A stretch of DNA of 64,000 nt from GW2011-AR15 sp964428335 (GCA_964428335.1 CAYRXW010000001.1:186001-250000), one strand, 5' to 3'; shown: positions 49,407 to 58,601, counted from the stretch's first letter. The notes: generated from the letters alone by a model not told the origin. Program-made: numbers and translations.

Positions 49407-50330
49407 ATGAAATTAAAGGTTTATATTCCAGATATTGAATGCGATAGCTGTGTTAAATTAATATCCAAGAAGCTTAAGAATGTCCATGGAATAAAGGATA
49501 TGAAGTTTAACGAGGACTCCGTTGAACTTGATTATGATGCAGGGCTTGTAAAACAGGAACACATAATAAATGTAATAAAGGAAGCAGGATATAGGGCATC
49601 CACAGAACCTTTTGAGAGGAAGACTTTAAGGGAAAGATGGAATGAGTTCAGAGAGTCAGGAAGCAAATATGGAATAGAAAAGACAGGCATTAAATATATC
49701 ATTTATGCATTTTTGGCAATAGCCTTAACAGAATTAGTTGCATATCTGGGCATATTTTCAAGCATTCCTTATTTTTTTAAAAATTATGGATGGTGGATAT
49801 TTTATCTTAACATAAGTGTTGCATTCCTTGGAGGTGCGTTATGGCATTTTTATTCTTACAAGGGAAAAGCCACATGCATGACTGGAATGATGATTGGAAT
49901 GACTTTTGGGATGCAGGCAGGCATGATGCTTGGAGCAGTCATGGGAGCAACTAACGGATTTTTTGTAGGTGCAATGATTGGCATGCTTACAGGGGTTTTT
50001 GTAGGCGCAGTGAGCGGAAAATGCTGCGGGATCATGGGAGTCATGCAGGGAATGATGGCAGGGGTCATGGGAGGAACTATGGGGCCAATGATTTCACTTA
50101 TGATGTTTTCAGACAATATATTATGGTTCATGCCTTTTTATATGGCAATAAATGTAGTGATACTTTTAGGTTTCTCTTACATGATGTATGAAGAAGTTGT
50201 TGAAGGTAAAATTGTTGAAAAGAATCCAATAGATTTCTGGACATTCCTTTCATATAGCCTACTTTTCACAGCTATTATGATATTAATAATGCTATATGGA
50301 CCAAAATCGCTATTAATGGGAGGAGCATAA
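49407..50330 (+). CDS. HMA-domain membrane protein with Met/Gly-rich membrane core
   Basis: 307 residues. N-terminal HMA-like domain with 'IPDIECDSCVKLIS' (CxxC near 12-15), linker, then six or so membrane segments. The central part is packed with Met and Gly ('GMMIGMTFGMQAGMMLGAV', 'GIMGVMQGMMAGVMGGTMG') and holds 'GKCCG'. Met-lined helices are typical for Cu(I) paths. I know no exact named family; a copper channel or transporter subunit is inferred from context. Confidence 0.75.
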   Translation: MKLKVYIPDIECDSCVKLISKKLKNVHGIKDMKFNEDSVELDYDAGLVKQEHIINVIKEAGYRASTEPFERKTLRERWNEFRESGSKYGIEKTGIKYIIYAFLAIALTELVAYLGIFSSIPYFFKNYGWWIFYLNISVAFLGGALWHFYSYKGKATCMTGMMIGMTFGMQAGMMLGAVMGATNGFFVGAMIGMLTGVFVGAVSGKCCGIMGVMQGMMAGVMGGTMGPMISLMMFSDNILWFMPFYMAINVVILLGFSYMMYEEVVEGKIVEKNPIDFWTFLSYSLLFTAIMILIMLYGPKSLLMGGA

Positions 50331-50332
50331 AA

Positions 50333-50866
50333 ATGAAAAAAAACAATCCTTTGAATAACCCGGTTGTAATAATTGCAGCACTTGTTGTAGGGCTTTTAGT
50401 CTTAGTTTCAGCAAGGAACATAATGACAGGGAATTTTGGAAGCAATACTAATAATATCGATGTTCCAGTAAATACAGACAATGCTCCACTATTAAATGAA
50501 AAAGGCGAACAAGTTGTCACATTAAAATACATCAATTACAAGTATGAGCTGTATCCATCAACATTTTTAGTTAATGTCCCAGTAAGGATGGAAGTAGACT
50601 TAAATACAGTCAAAGGATGCATGATTGCAGTCAGGATACCTTCTTTCGGAGTTTCAAAGAATGTTGCTCCAGGGGATAATGTAATAACATTCACACCTGA
50701 TAAGACAGGAGAATTCCAGATTGCATGTTCCATGGGCATGGGAAGGAATACTTTTAATGTTGTTGACAGCAGCGGAAAAAAAGACGCTTATGTTGAACAG
50801 CCTTCTGCAGTTTCAAATGGAGGAAGCTGCGGTGCAGGATGCGGATGCGGTGGCAAGGGGCTTTAA
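50333..50866 (+). CDS. Membrane-anchored cupredoxin-like protein with Cys tail
   Basis: 177 residues. One N-terminal membrane anchor, an outside beta-sandwich with cupredoxin-type ligands ('GCMIAVRIPSFGVSKNVAPG' and 'EFQIACSMGMGRNTFNVV': Cys, Cys-x-Met), and the C-terminus 'GGSCGAGCGCGGKGL' with three more Cys. Likely binds copper outside and hands it over. The gene is two bases after the stop of the HMA-membrane gene. Confidence 0.8.
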   Translation: MKKNNPLNNPVVIIAALVVGLLVLVSARNIMTGNFGSNTNNIDVPVNTDNAPLLNEKGEQVVTLKYINYKYELYPSTFLVNVPVRMEVDLNTVKGCMIAVRIPSFGVSKNVAPGDNVITFTPDKTGEFQIACSMGMGRNTFNVVDSSGKKDAYVEQPSAVSNGGSCGAGCGCGGKGL

Positions 50867-50867
50867 G

Positions 50868-51638
50868 ATGAAAACCTCAGTCTTATTTACAGTAATTGTA
50901 ATCTTGCTAGGGAGCATGCTCTATTTTTTAGTTCCTGGAATAGGTAATTCAATGATGGCAGACATGGGATTTTTAGAAGAAGGTGAATATAAATCATTCA
51001 TGGAACCGGATACGATAAAGATTTTCGCATATGTTCCAAATAATGAGCTTGCAAAATTCAGAGCAATGGAAGGAAACAGCATCCCAGAGGAAAATTCAAT
51101 AGTTATCGGAAGCAGTGAAGCTATGATGATGATAGAAAACAAGCTCATTGAAAAACCAGGAGATGAGATAAAAGGCTTTTTTGGGATAGATGTGGTTATT
51201 GAAGGAATAATCATGAAGACAGATTCAATAATGGATGAGATGCATTTCTTACCTAAAACCTTATTTGAAAAAATTGATGGAGAAAGAAATGTGTTTGTAA
51301 AAGTAAAGGAACATCCTGATATATATTATACTCTTAGGATTGGTGAACCTTTGAATTTTAAATTCAGAGAGGGAAGCATGAACAACTATAAGCTTAACCT
51401 GAACGCATATACAGAATATTATCCAGTTGTACTAGGATATAAAGAAGCTGAAATCATGAGAAAAAACGGGGACTTTAGCGGTGTTGGAGATGTCATGAAA
51501 GATTACTATGGTTACAATGTATTTATTGCAGGAATCCTGGAAGAGACAGGAAGCATAGTTGACATGATGCATTTCATCCCTCTTACAAAAGATCAGATGA
51601 ACGAAGAAACAGCAGAAGAAAAAGTGATGTTCAGATGA
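50868..51638 (+). CDS. Membrane-anchored protein of the copper operon, 256 aa
   Basis: The start is ATG 50868, one base after the cupredoxin gene's stop. One N-terminal membrane segment, then an outside domain in two similar halves, each with a Met-rich loop 'DSIMDEMHFLPKT' and 'GSIVDMMHFIPLT' that could bind Cu(I) by Met/His. Not a family I recognise. Its stop overlaps the copA start (ATGA), so it belongs to the same unit. Confidence 0.7.
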   Translation: MKTSVLFTVIVILLGSMLYFLVPGIGNSMMADMGFLEEGEYKSFMEPDTIKIFAYVPNNELAKFRAMEGNSIPEENSIVIGSSEAMMMIENKLIEKPGDEIKGFFGIDVVIEGIIMKTDSIMDEMHFLPKTLFEKIDGERNVFVKVKEHPDIYYTLRIGEPLNFKFREGSMNNYKLNLNAYTEYYPVVLGYKEAEIMRKNGDFSGVGDVMKDYYGYNVFIAGILEETGSIVDMMHFIPLTKDQMNEETAEEKVMFR

Positions 51639-53806
51639 AGAAAGTAACACTAGACATAACTGGCATGCACTGCGCTAGCTGTGCAACATTAATCACAAAA
51701 GGATTCACAAAAAAAGAAGGAGTTAAGGAAGCTAATGTGAATTATGGGACAAACAGGGCAACTGTTCTTTTTGATGATTCAAAACTAAATGAGAAAGACC
51801 TTATTGAAGTTGTGAAAAACAGAGGGTATGGTGCAGCTTTAAGCGAAGGAAAGATTGATGCAGAGAAACAGGAAAGGATGCAGAAAAAAGAGCTGGATGA
51901 ATTAAAAAACCTGTTTTTATTAAGCTGTATTTTTGCAGTCCCAGCTTTCATAATAGGCATGGTCCTTATGTGGCTTGGCATCATGGTTCCATACCAGGAA
52001 TTCATACTATTTTTACTTGCAACGCCAGTACAGTTCATCATAGGTGAACAGTTCTACAAAGGATTTTGGTCAGCGCTAAAAAATAAGACAGCAAATATGG
52101 ATTCACTTATTGCAATAGGCACAAGCGCTGCTTATTTTTTCAGCCTGTATAACATATTGTTCAACCCGATGGCAGGACAGTATTTTGAGACAAGCGCCAT
52201 ACTTATAACATTGGTAATCCTGGGAAAGTGGCTTGAAGCCATTGCAAAAGGAAGGACAAGCGACGCCATAAAAAAACTGGTAGGACTCAGCGCCAAAACA
52301 GCCAATGTAATAAGGGATGGGAAGGAAATAACTATCAATATTGATGAAGTGAAACTTGGCGACACTATTATTGTAAAGCCTGGAGAAAAAATCCCTGTTG
52401 ATGGCATTGTCATATCAGGCGATTCATCTGTTGATGAAAGCATGGTCACAGGGGAAAGCATACCGATAGAAAAAAAGAAAGGCGACACAGTAATCGGAGC
52501 TACAATTAACAAGAACGGAAGCTTTAGGTTCAAGGCTACAAAGATTGGGGAAAACACAACATTAAGCCAGATAATAAAGCTGATTGAAGAGGCACAGGGG
52601 AAAAAAGCGCCTATACAGAGATTTGCAGATGAGATAAGCGCAGTATTTGTACCTATTGTAATATTAATCTCTATCCTCACTTTTGGAGCATGGATTCTGC
52701 TAGGACAGACATTTTCATTTGCCCTTGTCACAGCAGTTGCAGTCCTTGTCATTGCATGCCCATGCGCTCTTGGACTTGCGACACCGACAGCAATAATGGT
52801 AGGAAGCGGAATGGGCGCAACAAGAGGGATATTAATCAAAGGTGGAGATGCGCTGGAAACAGCACATAAATTGAAATATGTTGTTTTTGACAAGACTGGA
52901 ACAATAACAAAAGGAGCACCAGAGGTCACAGATCTTTTTGACGAAAAAGGGGATACATTAAGGATTTCAGCCTCGATTGAGAAGATTTCAGAGCATCCAT
53001 TGGCAGATGCGATTGTGAAAAAAGCAGGAGACATGAGACTAAATAAGGTCTCAGGATTTAGGGCAATACCTGGACATGGAGTCACTGCAAAAATAGGGAC
53101 AAAGCAATATTTCCTAGGGAACAGGAAACTGATGAAGGATAAGAAAATCAGCATAGCAAGATATGAAAGCAGGATATCAGAACTTGAAAACCAGGGAAAG
53201 ACTGTGATGATGCTTTCAGACAGCAAGAATATAATAGGCATAATTGCAGTCGCAGATACAATCAGGGAGACATCAGCACAGGCAGTGAAGGAGCTTCAAA
53301 ATATCGGCCTTGAAGTGTATATGATAACTGGAGACAATGAAAGGACTGCAAAAGCGATTGCTGCAAAAGCTGGAATAAGGAATATATTTTCAGAGGTCCT
53401 TCCTGAAAACAAAGCCAATTATGTAAAGCAGCTCCAGGCAAAAGGAAAGGTTGCAATGATAGGAGATGGGATAAATGATGCTCCTGCACTTGCAACAGCA
53501 GATATAGGGATTGCAATGGGTTCAGGAACAGATGTCGCGATGGAAACAGGAAACATTGTGCTAATGAGAAACGATCTAATGGATGTGCCTAAGGCAATCA
53601 AATTAAGCAGGCTTACAATGAGCAAGATAAAGCAGAACATGTTCTGGGCGCTCTTTTATAATGTGCTTGGAATACCTATTGCTGCAGGCGTGCTCTATCC
53701 TTTTACAGGATGGCTGTTAAGCCCTATAATCGCAGCAGCTGCCATGGCAATGAGTTCAGTGAGTGTTGTCACGAATACGATCATGATGAGATATAAAAAA
53801 GTCTGA
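51635..53806 (+). CDS. copA: Copper-transporting P1B-type ATPase
   Basis: 723 residues. N-terminal HMA domain with 'GMHCASC' (10-16), eight membrane segments, 'TGES' actuator motif in 'MVTGESIPIE', the metal-binding 'CPCALG' in segment 6 (about residue 375), phosphorylated Asp in 'DKTGTITKG' (about 419), 'HPLADA' motif, and hinge 'GDGINDAPAL' (about 610). CPC plus the C-terminal 'NVLGIPIAAG' and 'MAMSSVSVVTN' mark the Cu(I) exporters. Last gene of the copper operon. Confidence 0.97.
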   Translation: MKKVTLDITGMHCASCATLITKGFTKKEGVKEANVNYGTNRATVLFDDSKLNEKDLIEVVKNRGYGAALSEGKIDAEKQERMQKKELDELKNLFLLSCIFAVPAFIIGMVLMWLGIMVPYQEFILFLLATPVQFIIGEQFYKGFWSALKNKTANMDSLIAIGTSAAYFFSLYNILFNPMAGQYFETSAILITLVILGKWLEAIAKGRTSDAIKKLVGLSAKTANVIRDGKEITINIDEVKLGDTIIVKPGEKIPVDGIVISGDSSVDESMVTGESIPIEKKKGDTVIGATINKNGSFRFKATKIGENTTLSQIIKLIEEAQGKKAPIQRFADEISAVFVPIVILISILTFGAWILLGQTFSFALVTAVAVLVIACPCALGLATPTAIMVGSGMGATRGILIKGGDALETAHKLKYVVFDKTGTITKGAPEVTDLFDEKGDTLRISASIEKISEHPLADAIVKKAGDMRLNKVSGFRAIPGHGVTAKIGTKQYFLGNRKLMKDKKISIARYESRISELENQGKTVMMLSDSKNIIGIIAVADTIRETSAQAVKELQNIGLEVYMITGDNERTAKAIAAKAGIRNIFSEVLPENKANYVKQLQAKGKVAMIGDGINDAPALATADIGIAMGSGTDVAMETGNIVLMRNDLMDVPKAIKLSRLTMSKIKQNMFWALFYNVLGIPIAAGVLYPFTGWLLSPIIAAAAMAMSSVSVVTNTIMMRYKKV

Positions 53807-53881
53807 TAATCTATCTATTTTTTCTTATTATATTTGTATATTTGCCAAAACAATTTAAACAACCAGATTTTCTTAAGTCTC

Positions 53882-54265
53882 ATGATAGCATCAAATCTTG
53901 AAAGAGGAAAATTCTTTGAGCATAAAGGAGAGATAGTCCAGGTTGTAAGGAAAAGCCTTGTAAATGTAGGCACGCATTCGCATACAAAACTTGTATTCAC
54001 AGTCTGCGATATCTATGGCAGAAGGGAAAGGGAAGTAGTCATGGGCCATAACGATCGTGTCGATGATGTTGATGTATTAAAGCAAAAAGCAACAGTCATT
54101 TCAAAATCAGACAAGCTTCAGATAATGGATGTCCAGACATATGAGACAATGGATGCTGAATGCGACAAGGAAATGCTTGATACCCTGACAGAAGGGGATG
54201 AAGTAGGATACATCAATTATAAAGGTGTCAAGTGCCTAGGAAAAAGAAGGAACCAGGAGAAATAA
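53882..54265 (+). CDS. IF5A-like translation factor without hypusine lysine
   Basis: 127 residues with the two-domain length of archaeal IF5A. N-terminal SH3-like barrel ('GKFFEHKGEIVQVVRKSLV'), then an OB-fold with the conserved 'QIMDVQTYETMDAE'. At the hypusine loop, normally 'PGKHG', the sequence is 'VGTHSHTK': Thr 31 stands where the modified Lys should be. Either a paralogue with another role or an unmodified version. The start is ATG 53882; the frame runs upstream into the copA end without family similarity. Confidence 0.75.
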   Translation: MIASNLERGKFFEHKGEIVQVVRKSLVNVGTHSHTKLVFTVCDIYGRREREVVMGHNDRVDDVDVLKQKATVISKSDKLQIMDVQTYETMDAECDKEMLDTLTEGDEVGYINYKGVKCLGKRRNQEK

Positions 54266-54280
54266 AATTATTTTTTTAAT

Positions 54281-54850
54281 CTAATTTGGCTTATACAGTC
54301 CATCCCAGTCAGACAGCGCAAAACAAAGCTTATAGAGTTCAGGATCGACTTCTTCTAAATCATTTATCATATCCCTTGAAAGTATGTTGAAATACCTTGC
54401 ATCATCAATTATTGGCCAGTAGTCCATGTTATCTTCAGTCAGATATTTTTCAAATTCCTCAAAAGGTATTGGCTCGCTATATTTCCTTAAAGTCTTTACA
54501 TTTTTTGTATTGAAATACATGTCAAAATAAGACATCACAAGCTCACGAACTGAAGCATATACAGGCTCCCTGAATCTAAGAACTGAGGTGTTTGATTTTG
54601 CGACAGCACCCCAGTATTTCCCTCTCCTGAAAGCTGCAATAAGATGGTCATCATCATTATCTGCAAGCATTACAACAATGGATGTCTTATAGCCCATCTC
54701 TTTTAATTTTGATGCTGCAAAAAAAGCTCCTTCTGTGCAGTTGGCAGTTTCCTGCTTTTCAACATTTGCAGGGCATTTGAAATTATCATCGCCGTTGTAT
54801 TTCAGCTTATTCAGGTAGATCTGTATGTCCATAGGTGTTTTGAATTTCAT
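54281..54850 (-). CDS. Transglutaminase-like cysteine protein, 189 aa
   Basis: The conserved order Cys-His-Asn/Asp of transglutaminase-like folds is suggested by 'ETANCTEGAFFAASKLKEMG' (Cys near 38), 'DDDHLIAAF' (His near 69) and 'GAVAKSNTSVLRFREP'. The C-terminal part is helical. Such small proteins are often peptidase- or amidase-like. The assignment rests on motif spacing only. Confidence 0.6.
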   Translation of the reverse strand: MKFKTPMDIQIYLNKLKYNGDDNFKCPANVEKQETANCTEGAFFAASKLKEMGYKTSIVVMLADNDDDHLIAAFRRGKYWGAVAKSNTSVLRFREPVYASVRELVMSYFDMYFNTKNVKTLRKYSEPIPFEEFEKYLTEDNMDYWPIIDDARYFNILSRDMINDLEEVDPELYKLCFALSDWDGLYKPN

Positions 54851-54881
54851 AATCTTAAGCTAATTCAAGAAGTATAAAAAA

Positions 54882-55676
54882 CTAACCCAAAGCAACATCC
54901 AGAACCATCATCACAACAAATCCTATGATTGTGCCCATGGTTGCCAAATCCCCATTCCCGCCTTCCTGGCTTTCAGGGATCATCTCTTCAACGCATACAA
55001 AAATCATTGCACCTGCTGCAAATGCCAAGGCATATGGAAGTATCGCCCTTGAAATCAGAACCAAAGCAGCTCCAAGGACTGCTGCGAAAGGCTCAACAAC
55101 AGCAGACATCTGCCCTGCCCAGAATGATTTCCATTTTGTCTCTCCTGCTCTTCTTAATGGAAATGAGACAGCCATCCCTTCAGGAAAATTCTGAAGACCT
55201 ATGCCGATTGCAAGCGCGATTGCCCCTGCTAATGATGCTTCAGGTATTCCAGCTGCAACTGCACCGAATGCAACTCCTATAGCCAATCCTTCTGGAAAAT
55301 TATGAAGCGTTATTGCCAAAATAAGCAATGTGCTTTTCTGCCAATGTGTCTTTACTCCTTCAACCTTTCTCATCCCAGGATGGAAATGTGGCAGGAACTT
55401 ATCTATCAGTCTTAAAAAAACACCACCTGCCAAAAATCCTACAGCTGCAGGAAGCCAAGGTATAGGAAGATTTTTAGACATATTAAGAGCAGGCGCCAAG
55501 AGAGACCAAAAGCTTGCAGCAATCATCACACCTGCGCCAAAGCCAAGCATGACATCAAGGTGCTTCTTGTTTACGTTTTTTGTAAGAAAAACAGTTGCTG
55601 AGCCAAGAGCTGTTATACCCCACGTAAAAAAAGACATTATCAAAGCCTGGAGAACTGGAGAGAGCGATGCAAACAT
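54882..55676 (-). CDS. ZIP-family metal transporter
   Basis: 264 residues, about eight membrane segments. The metal site motifs 'HNFPEGLAIGVAFG' (segment 4) and 'QNFPEGMAVSFPL' (segment 5) are typical of the GufA/ZupT-like branch; the second has Gln where Zn-specific members have His or Gln. 'LPHFHPGMRKVEG' in the loop is a weak His cluster. Imports Zn2+ or a related divalent metal. Confidence 0.93.
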   Translation of the reverse strand: MFASLSPVLQALIMSFFTWGITALGSATVFLTKNVNKKHLDVMLGFGAGVMIAASFWSLLAPALNMSKNLPIPWLPAAVGFLAGGVFLRLIDKFLPHFHPGMRKVEGVKTHWQKSTLLILAITLHNFPEGLAIGVAFGAVAAGIPEASLAGAIALAIGIGLQNFPEGMAVSFPLRRAGETKWKSFWAGQMSAVVEPFAAVLGAALVLISRAILPYALAFAAGAMIFVCVEEMIPESQEGGNGDLATMGTIIGFVVMMVLDVALG

Positions 55677-55769
55677 AAATCAACTATAACATTAATTCAT
55701 TTATAAACTTTGCATATATGTTAATATTTAAAGGCTAACCTTATAAACTTTAAGCAACTATTCAGTAAA

Positions 55770-56288
55770 ATGAAATTCCTGTCATGGCTGAAAAAAAGGC
55801 TAGGTAAAGTCTCATTAAGAAGCGCGCTAATATTCACAATAATCAATGTAGCAATGATGCTTTTTTTCTCTAACCTGCTTGTCAGGATTATACTATTTAC
55901 AATCTGCGCAGCCATAACTTTCTATCTTGGAAAACTGCCAATAGACCTGGACTTCATCCCTCTCGCATCTGGCCTTCTTATGATATGGTATGAGCCGATG
56001 ATGGCAATACAGTTCATGCTCTGGACAATGCCTGCAACAGATGTCATTGCTGGGCAGTTCAACCAATGGACGTTTGTAAGCGTTGTTTCACTCATCATTG
56101 GAATCCTTTCTTCGATGTTTTTTAGGAATTTTGGATATAAGATTGCACTAGCAGCATTGATAATAAGCTATGACATAATAAGGGCATTTATAACAAGCAT
56201 AATAATGAAGCAGGGAGTATCAGGAATACAGGCAAGCTTCTCTCATGCATTCATCTACCTTATTGTAATAAGCGCCTTGCCAAGTTAA
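55770..56288 (+). CDS. Membrane protein, 172 aa
   Basis: Five hydrophobic segments, basic N-terminus ('MKFLSWLKKRLGK'). Loop 'LGKLPIDLDFIPLASGLLM' and 'WTMPATDVIAGQFNQWTF' are reminiscent of small S-component-like integral proteins, but I cannot name a family. It overlaps the end of the convergent GTPase gene by four bases. Confidence 0.6.
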   Translation: MKFLSWLKKRLGKVSLRSALIFTIINVAMMLFFSNLLVRIILFTICAAITFYLGKLPIDLDFIPLASGLLMIWYEPMMAIQFMLWTMPATDVIAGQFNQWTFVSVVSLIIGILSSMFFRNFGYKIALAALIISYDIIRAFITSIIMKQGVSGIQASFSHAFIYLIVISALPS

Positions 56289-57034
56289 GAATTGTTCTTT
56301 AATTTTTCATGCATCTTTCCTGTTACCCAGTCCTGCAAAAGATTTACTGAAAACCTTCTTGTATCAGGCACTCCTCCTTTTATCAGGAAATTCCTTTTAA
56401 GAGCAACAGTCTCTAAAAACTCATATGAGTCCTTGCATTTTGTCCCATAATACTTTTCCATGATATCAGGGAACAGGTCAATGACTTTTAATGCATAAAA
56501 CTCAGGGTTATCAAGTTCCTGGGGATTTATTGAGCCTACAATTATCTGCTTCACCTTGTCTTTCTCTTCATAAGGCAGCACTCCAGGCGTATCAAGCATC
56601 CTTACTTTTCCTTTTGCCTTGATTAGCTGCAGGGCCTTTGTATGGCCGGCATGACTGGAGACAGCAGCAGATTTTTTTCCTTTTAGCAGATTAATGACTG
56701 AACTTTTTCCAACATTTGGATAGCCTAGAACACCGATATTGCACGGCTCTCCCCTTGAAAGTTCCATTATTTTCTTGAAAAGTAAAGTTCCCCCAAGCCT
56801 CTCCTTGCATGAAACAAAGACACATGGATTATAATCCCTGCTTAATTTTTTTATCTCTTCATCTGTCACAAGATCGCTCTTATTCAGGACGTAAAGAATT
56901 TTTTTTTTGCTGAATTCAACTTTCTGTTCGACTTCCTTATTTCTTGTAATCTCTGGAAATCTTGAATCAAGTACTAATAGCAAGATGTCAGCGTCAGCGA
57001 TGACCTTATTCACCAGATACCAGAAGTTTGCCAT
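56285..57034 (-). CDS. Circularly permuted GTPase of the RbgA/YlqF type
   Basis: 249 residues. The G motifs come in permuted order: G4 'LNKSDLV' near residue 54, G5-like 'VSCKERLGG', then G1 'GYPNVGKSSVINLL' near 104, G2/G3 'DTPGVLPYEE' near 148. This order marks the YlqF/YjeQ/Nog2 group that helps assemble the large ribosomal subunit. It lies four bases downstream of the tRNA methylase gene and is probably cotranscribed. Confidence 0.93.
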   Translation of the reverse strand: MANFWYLVNKVIADADILLLVLDSRFPEITRNKEVEQKVEFSKKKILYVLNKSDLVTDEEIKKLSRDYNPCVFVSCKERLGGTLLFKKIMELSRGEPCNIGVLGYPNVGKSSVINLLKGKKSAAVSSHAGHTKALQLIKAKGKVRMLDTPGVLPYEEKDKVKQIIVGSINPQELDNPEFYALKVIDLFPDIMEKYYGTKCKDSYEFLETVALKRNFLIKGGVPDTRRFSVNLLQDWVTGKMHEKLKNNS

Positions 57035-57038
57035 TTTT

Positions 57039-58004
57039 TCACATCTTTTTTATTATCAAAACACTCAATTCAATGCCTGAATTTATAATGCCTATAGTTT
57101 CATACTTAAGACCATTCTCTTTTAATTCTTTGCTCAAATCAGATTTTGTCAGGAAAACAAAAACAGCATCTTTCTTTGAAACCCTAACCATCTCTTCTAT
57201 GAACTTAGGGTAAAAGCTTTCATCAATCTTTACCTGCTTCCCAAAAGGCAGGTTGCATATCACTTTATCAAAAAAACCATCCGGAAAATCAGTATTTATT
57301 GCATCCTTGACTGAAAAATTCACATTAATTTTTCCTGCATTTTTTTTTGCAATCTCAATATATTTTTCTTCAATGTCTGCCCCAAAAGAATCACATCCTG
57401 AATTTGCAGCCTCAATCGCTATTATGCCTGAGCCGCACATAGGGTCAAGGACTTTATCGCTGCTTTTCACTTCTCCAAGTTTCAGCATGCAGTTTGCAAG
57501 GGAGCTCCTGAGCGAGCCAGGGATAGGAGTATAACCTTTTTCGAAAAGAGGCTTATCTGAAATAGAAACGCCAATCAGTGAAATGTCCTCATGCAGTATT
57601 ATATTTATGTGGACGTCTCCATACCCTTCAATAAATTTCCATTTATTCTTGAACTTTATTTCATCTTTTGCCAGTTCGACAATCTCAGCAGAAGTATAAT
57701 CCCTCCTTCCAATATAACTTGCACGAACGGAAAAAGTCTTTGCTTCATATCCTATATAATATTCCCTTAGAGCGTTTCTGATTATTCCAAGAGACTTTCT
57801 GTACCTATTAATACCTTCAAGTTTTTTTACAAACACCAGGACGTCATCAACAGTAGAGGCCTTAAGAAATTCCTCATTATATTCAGAATCAAAATAAACA
57901 ATTCCCCTAAATGATTCTATTTCTTCCAGCTTTCCAAGCTGCTTAAGCTCCTCAATTGAGACATTTTCAAGTTTTTCTATAGTAAGCGCAGCATGTCTTA
58001 TCAT
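57039..58004 (-). CDS. THUMP-type tRNA guanine-N2 methyltransferase (Trm14/TrmN-like)
   Basis: 321 residues: an N-terminal ferredoxin/THUMP region (about 1-150) and a Rossmann methylase with 'LDPMCGSGIIAIEAANSGC' (motif I, near 190) and catalytic 'CNLPFGKQ' (motif IV, near 250). The 'NLPFG' version is that of Trm14/TrmN, which makes m2G at position 6 of tRNA, rather than Trm11. 'PLFEKGYTPIPGSLRSSLAN' is the typical linker. Target position is inferred from family. Confidence 0.88.
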   Translation of the reverse strand: MIRHAALTIEKLENVSIEELKQLGKLEEIESFRGIVYFDSEYNEEFLKASTVDDVLVFVKKLEGINRYRKSLGIIRNALREYYIGYEAKTFSVRASYIGRRDYTSAEIVELAKDEIKFKNKWKFIEGYGDVHINIILHEDISLIGVSISDKPLFEKGYTPIPGSLRSSLANCMLKLGEVKSSDKVLDPMCGSGIIAIEAANSGCDSFGADIEEKYIEIAKKNAGKINVNFSVKDAINTDFPDGFFDKVICNLPFGKQVKIDESFYPKFIEEMVRVSKKDAVFVFLTKSDLSKELKENGLKYETIGIINSGIELSVLIIKKM

Positions 58005-58042
58005 ATATATACGGGGAATCCTTTTATTTATATGTTGATTGG

Positions 58043-58080
58043 TTCAATTTTAATTGGTGTTATGAAAAGGAATATATATA
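58043..58080 (+). promoter_or_regulatory. Lipoprotein-type promoter, diverged palindrome
   Basis: TTCAATTTTAATTGGT (58043-58058) keeps the left half of the TTCAAC-N4-GTTGAA palindrome and part of the right; 12 bases later the TATA box AATATATATA begins (58071). Same spacing as in three other lipoprotein promoters. Confidence 0.45.
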
Positions 58081-58126
58081 CTTGCGATTATTTTAATCTT
58101 TATATTTATCTAAAAATGGTGAGAAT

Positions 58127-58513
58127 ATGAAAAAACTGCATATGATTTTGGCGATGTTAGCCGTATTTTTAATTTCAGCATGTACAAAAGAATGCCCGAT
58201 GATAAAATTTGACTCAAGCAGCTGTGAGTTTGGGTATTACCAGACAAAAGTCAACGGTTGCATGGTACCAGCATGCAGGCCGACAGAAAATTTTAGTTGT
58301 GAGAGCCTAAATACAGGAGACACCTACTTTGATGGTTGCAACACCTGCACATGCGAGAAGGAAGGGGCATCATGCACTTTGAAATTCTGCGCAGATAATG
58401 AATTTGAAGGAAAGATGTGCGGAGGAATACAGGGACTTGATTGCGATCCGGGCTATAAGTGCTTCTTAGATGGAGATTATCCGGATGCTTCCGGGAAGTG
58501 TGTACCTGTATAA
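58127..58513 (+). CDS. Cys-rich lipoprotein with pacifastin-like module
   Basis: Lipobox ISAC (Cys about residue 19). The mature part has 16 or more cysteines. 'GDTYFDGCNTCTCEKEGASC' with following 'TLKFC' matches the pacifastin/VWC-like inhibitor fold; the end 'MCGGIQGLDCDPGYKC' with 'GKCVPV' is a second small disulfide domain seen in bacterial secreted proteins. With the two Kazal lipoproteins it forms a set of possible surface protease inhibitors. Confidence 0.8.
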   Translation: MKKLHMILAMLAVFLISACTKECPMIKFDSSSCEFGYYQTKVNGCMVPACRPTENFSCESLNTGDTYFDGCNTCTCEKEGASCTLKFCADNEFEGKMCGGIQGLDCDPGYKCFLDGDYPDASGKCVPV

Positions 58514-58601
58514 TTTTTTCTTATTTTTTTAAAATATCTGACTAAACCAGTATACTTTTTCTAGCGAAAATTTTATATAGCTCGCAGGCAATGAATTAAA
58601 C

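Noticed and set aside
52132..53241. Minus-strand ORF of 369 codons inside copA
   Set aside because: Antisense shadow of a fully conserved P-type ATPase; no start signals and no recognisable protein.
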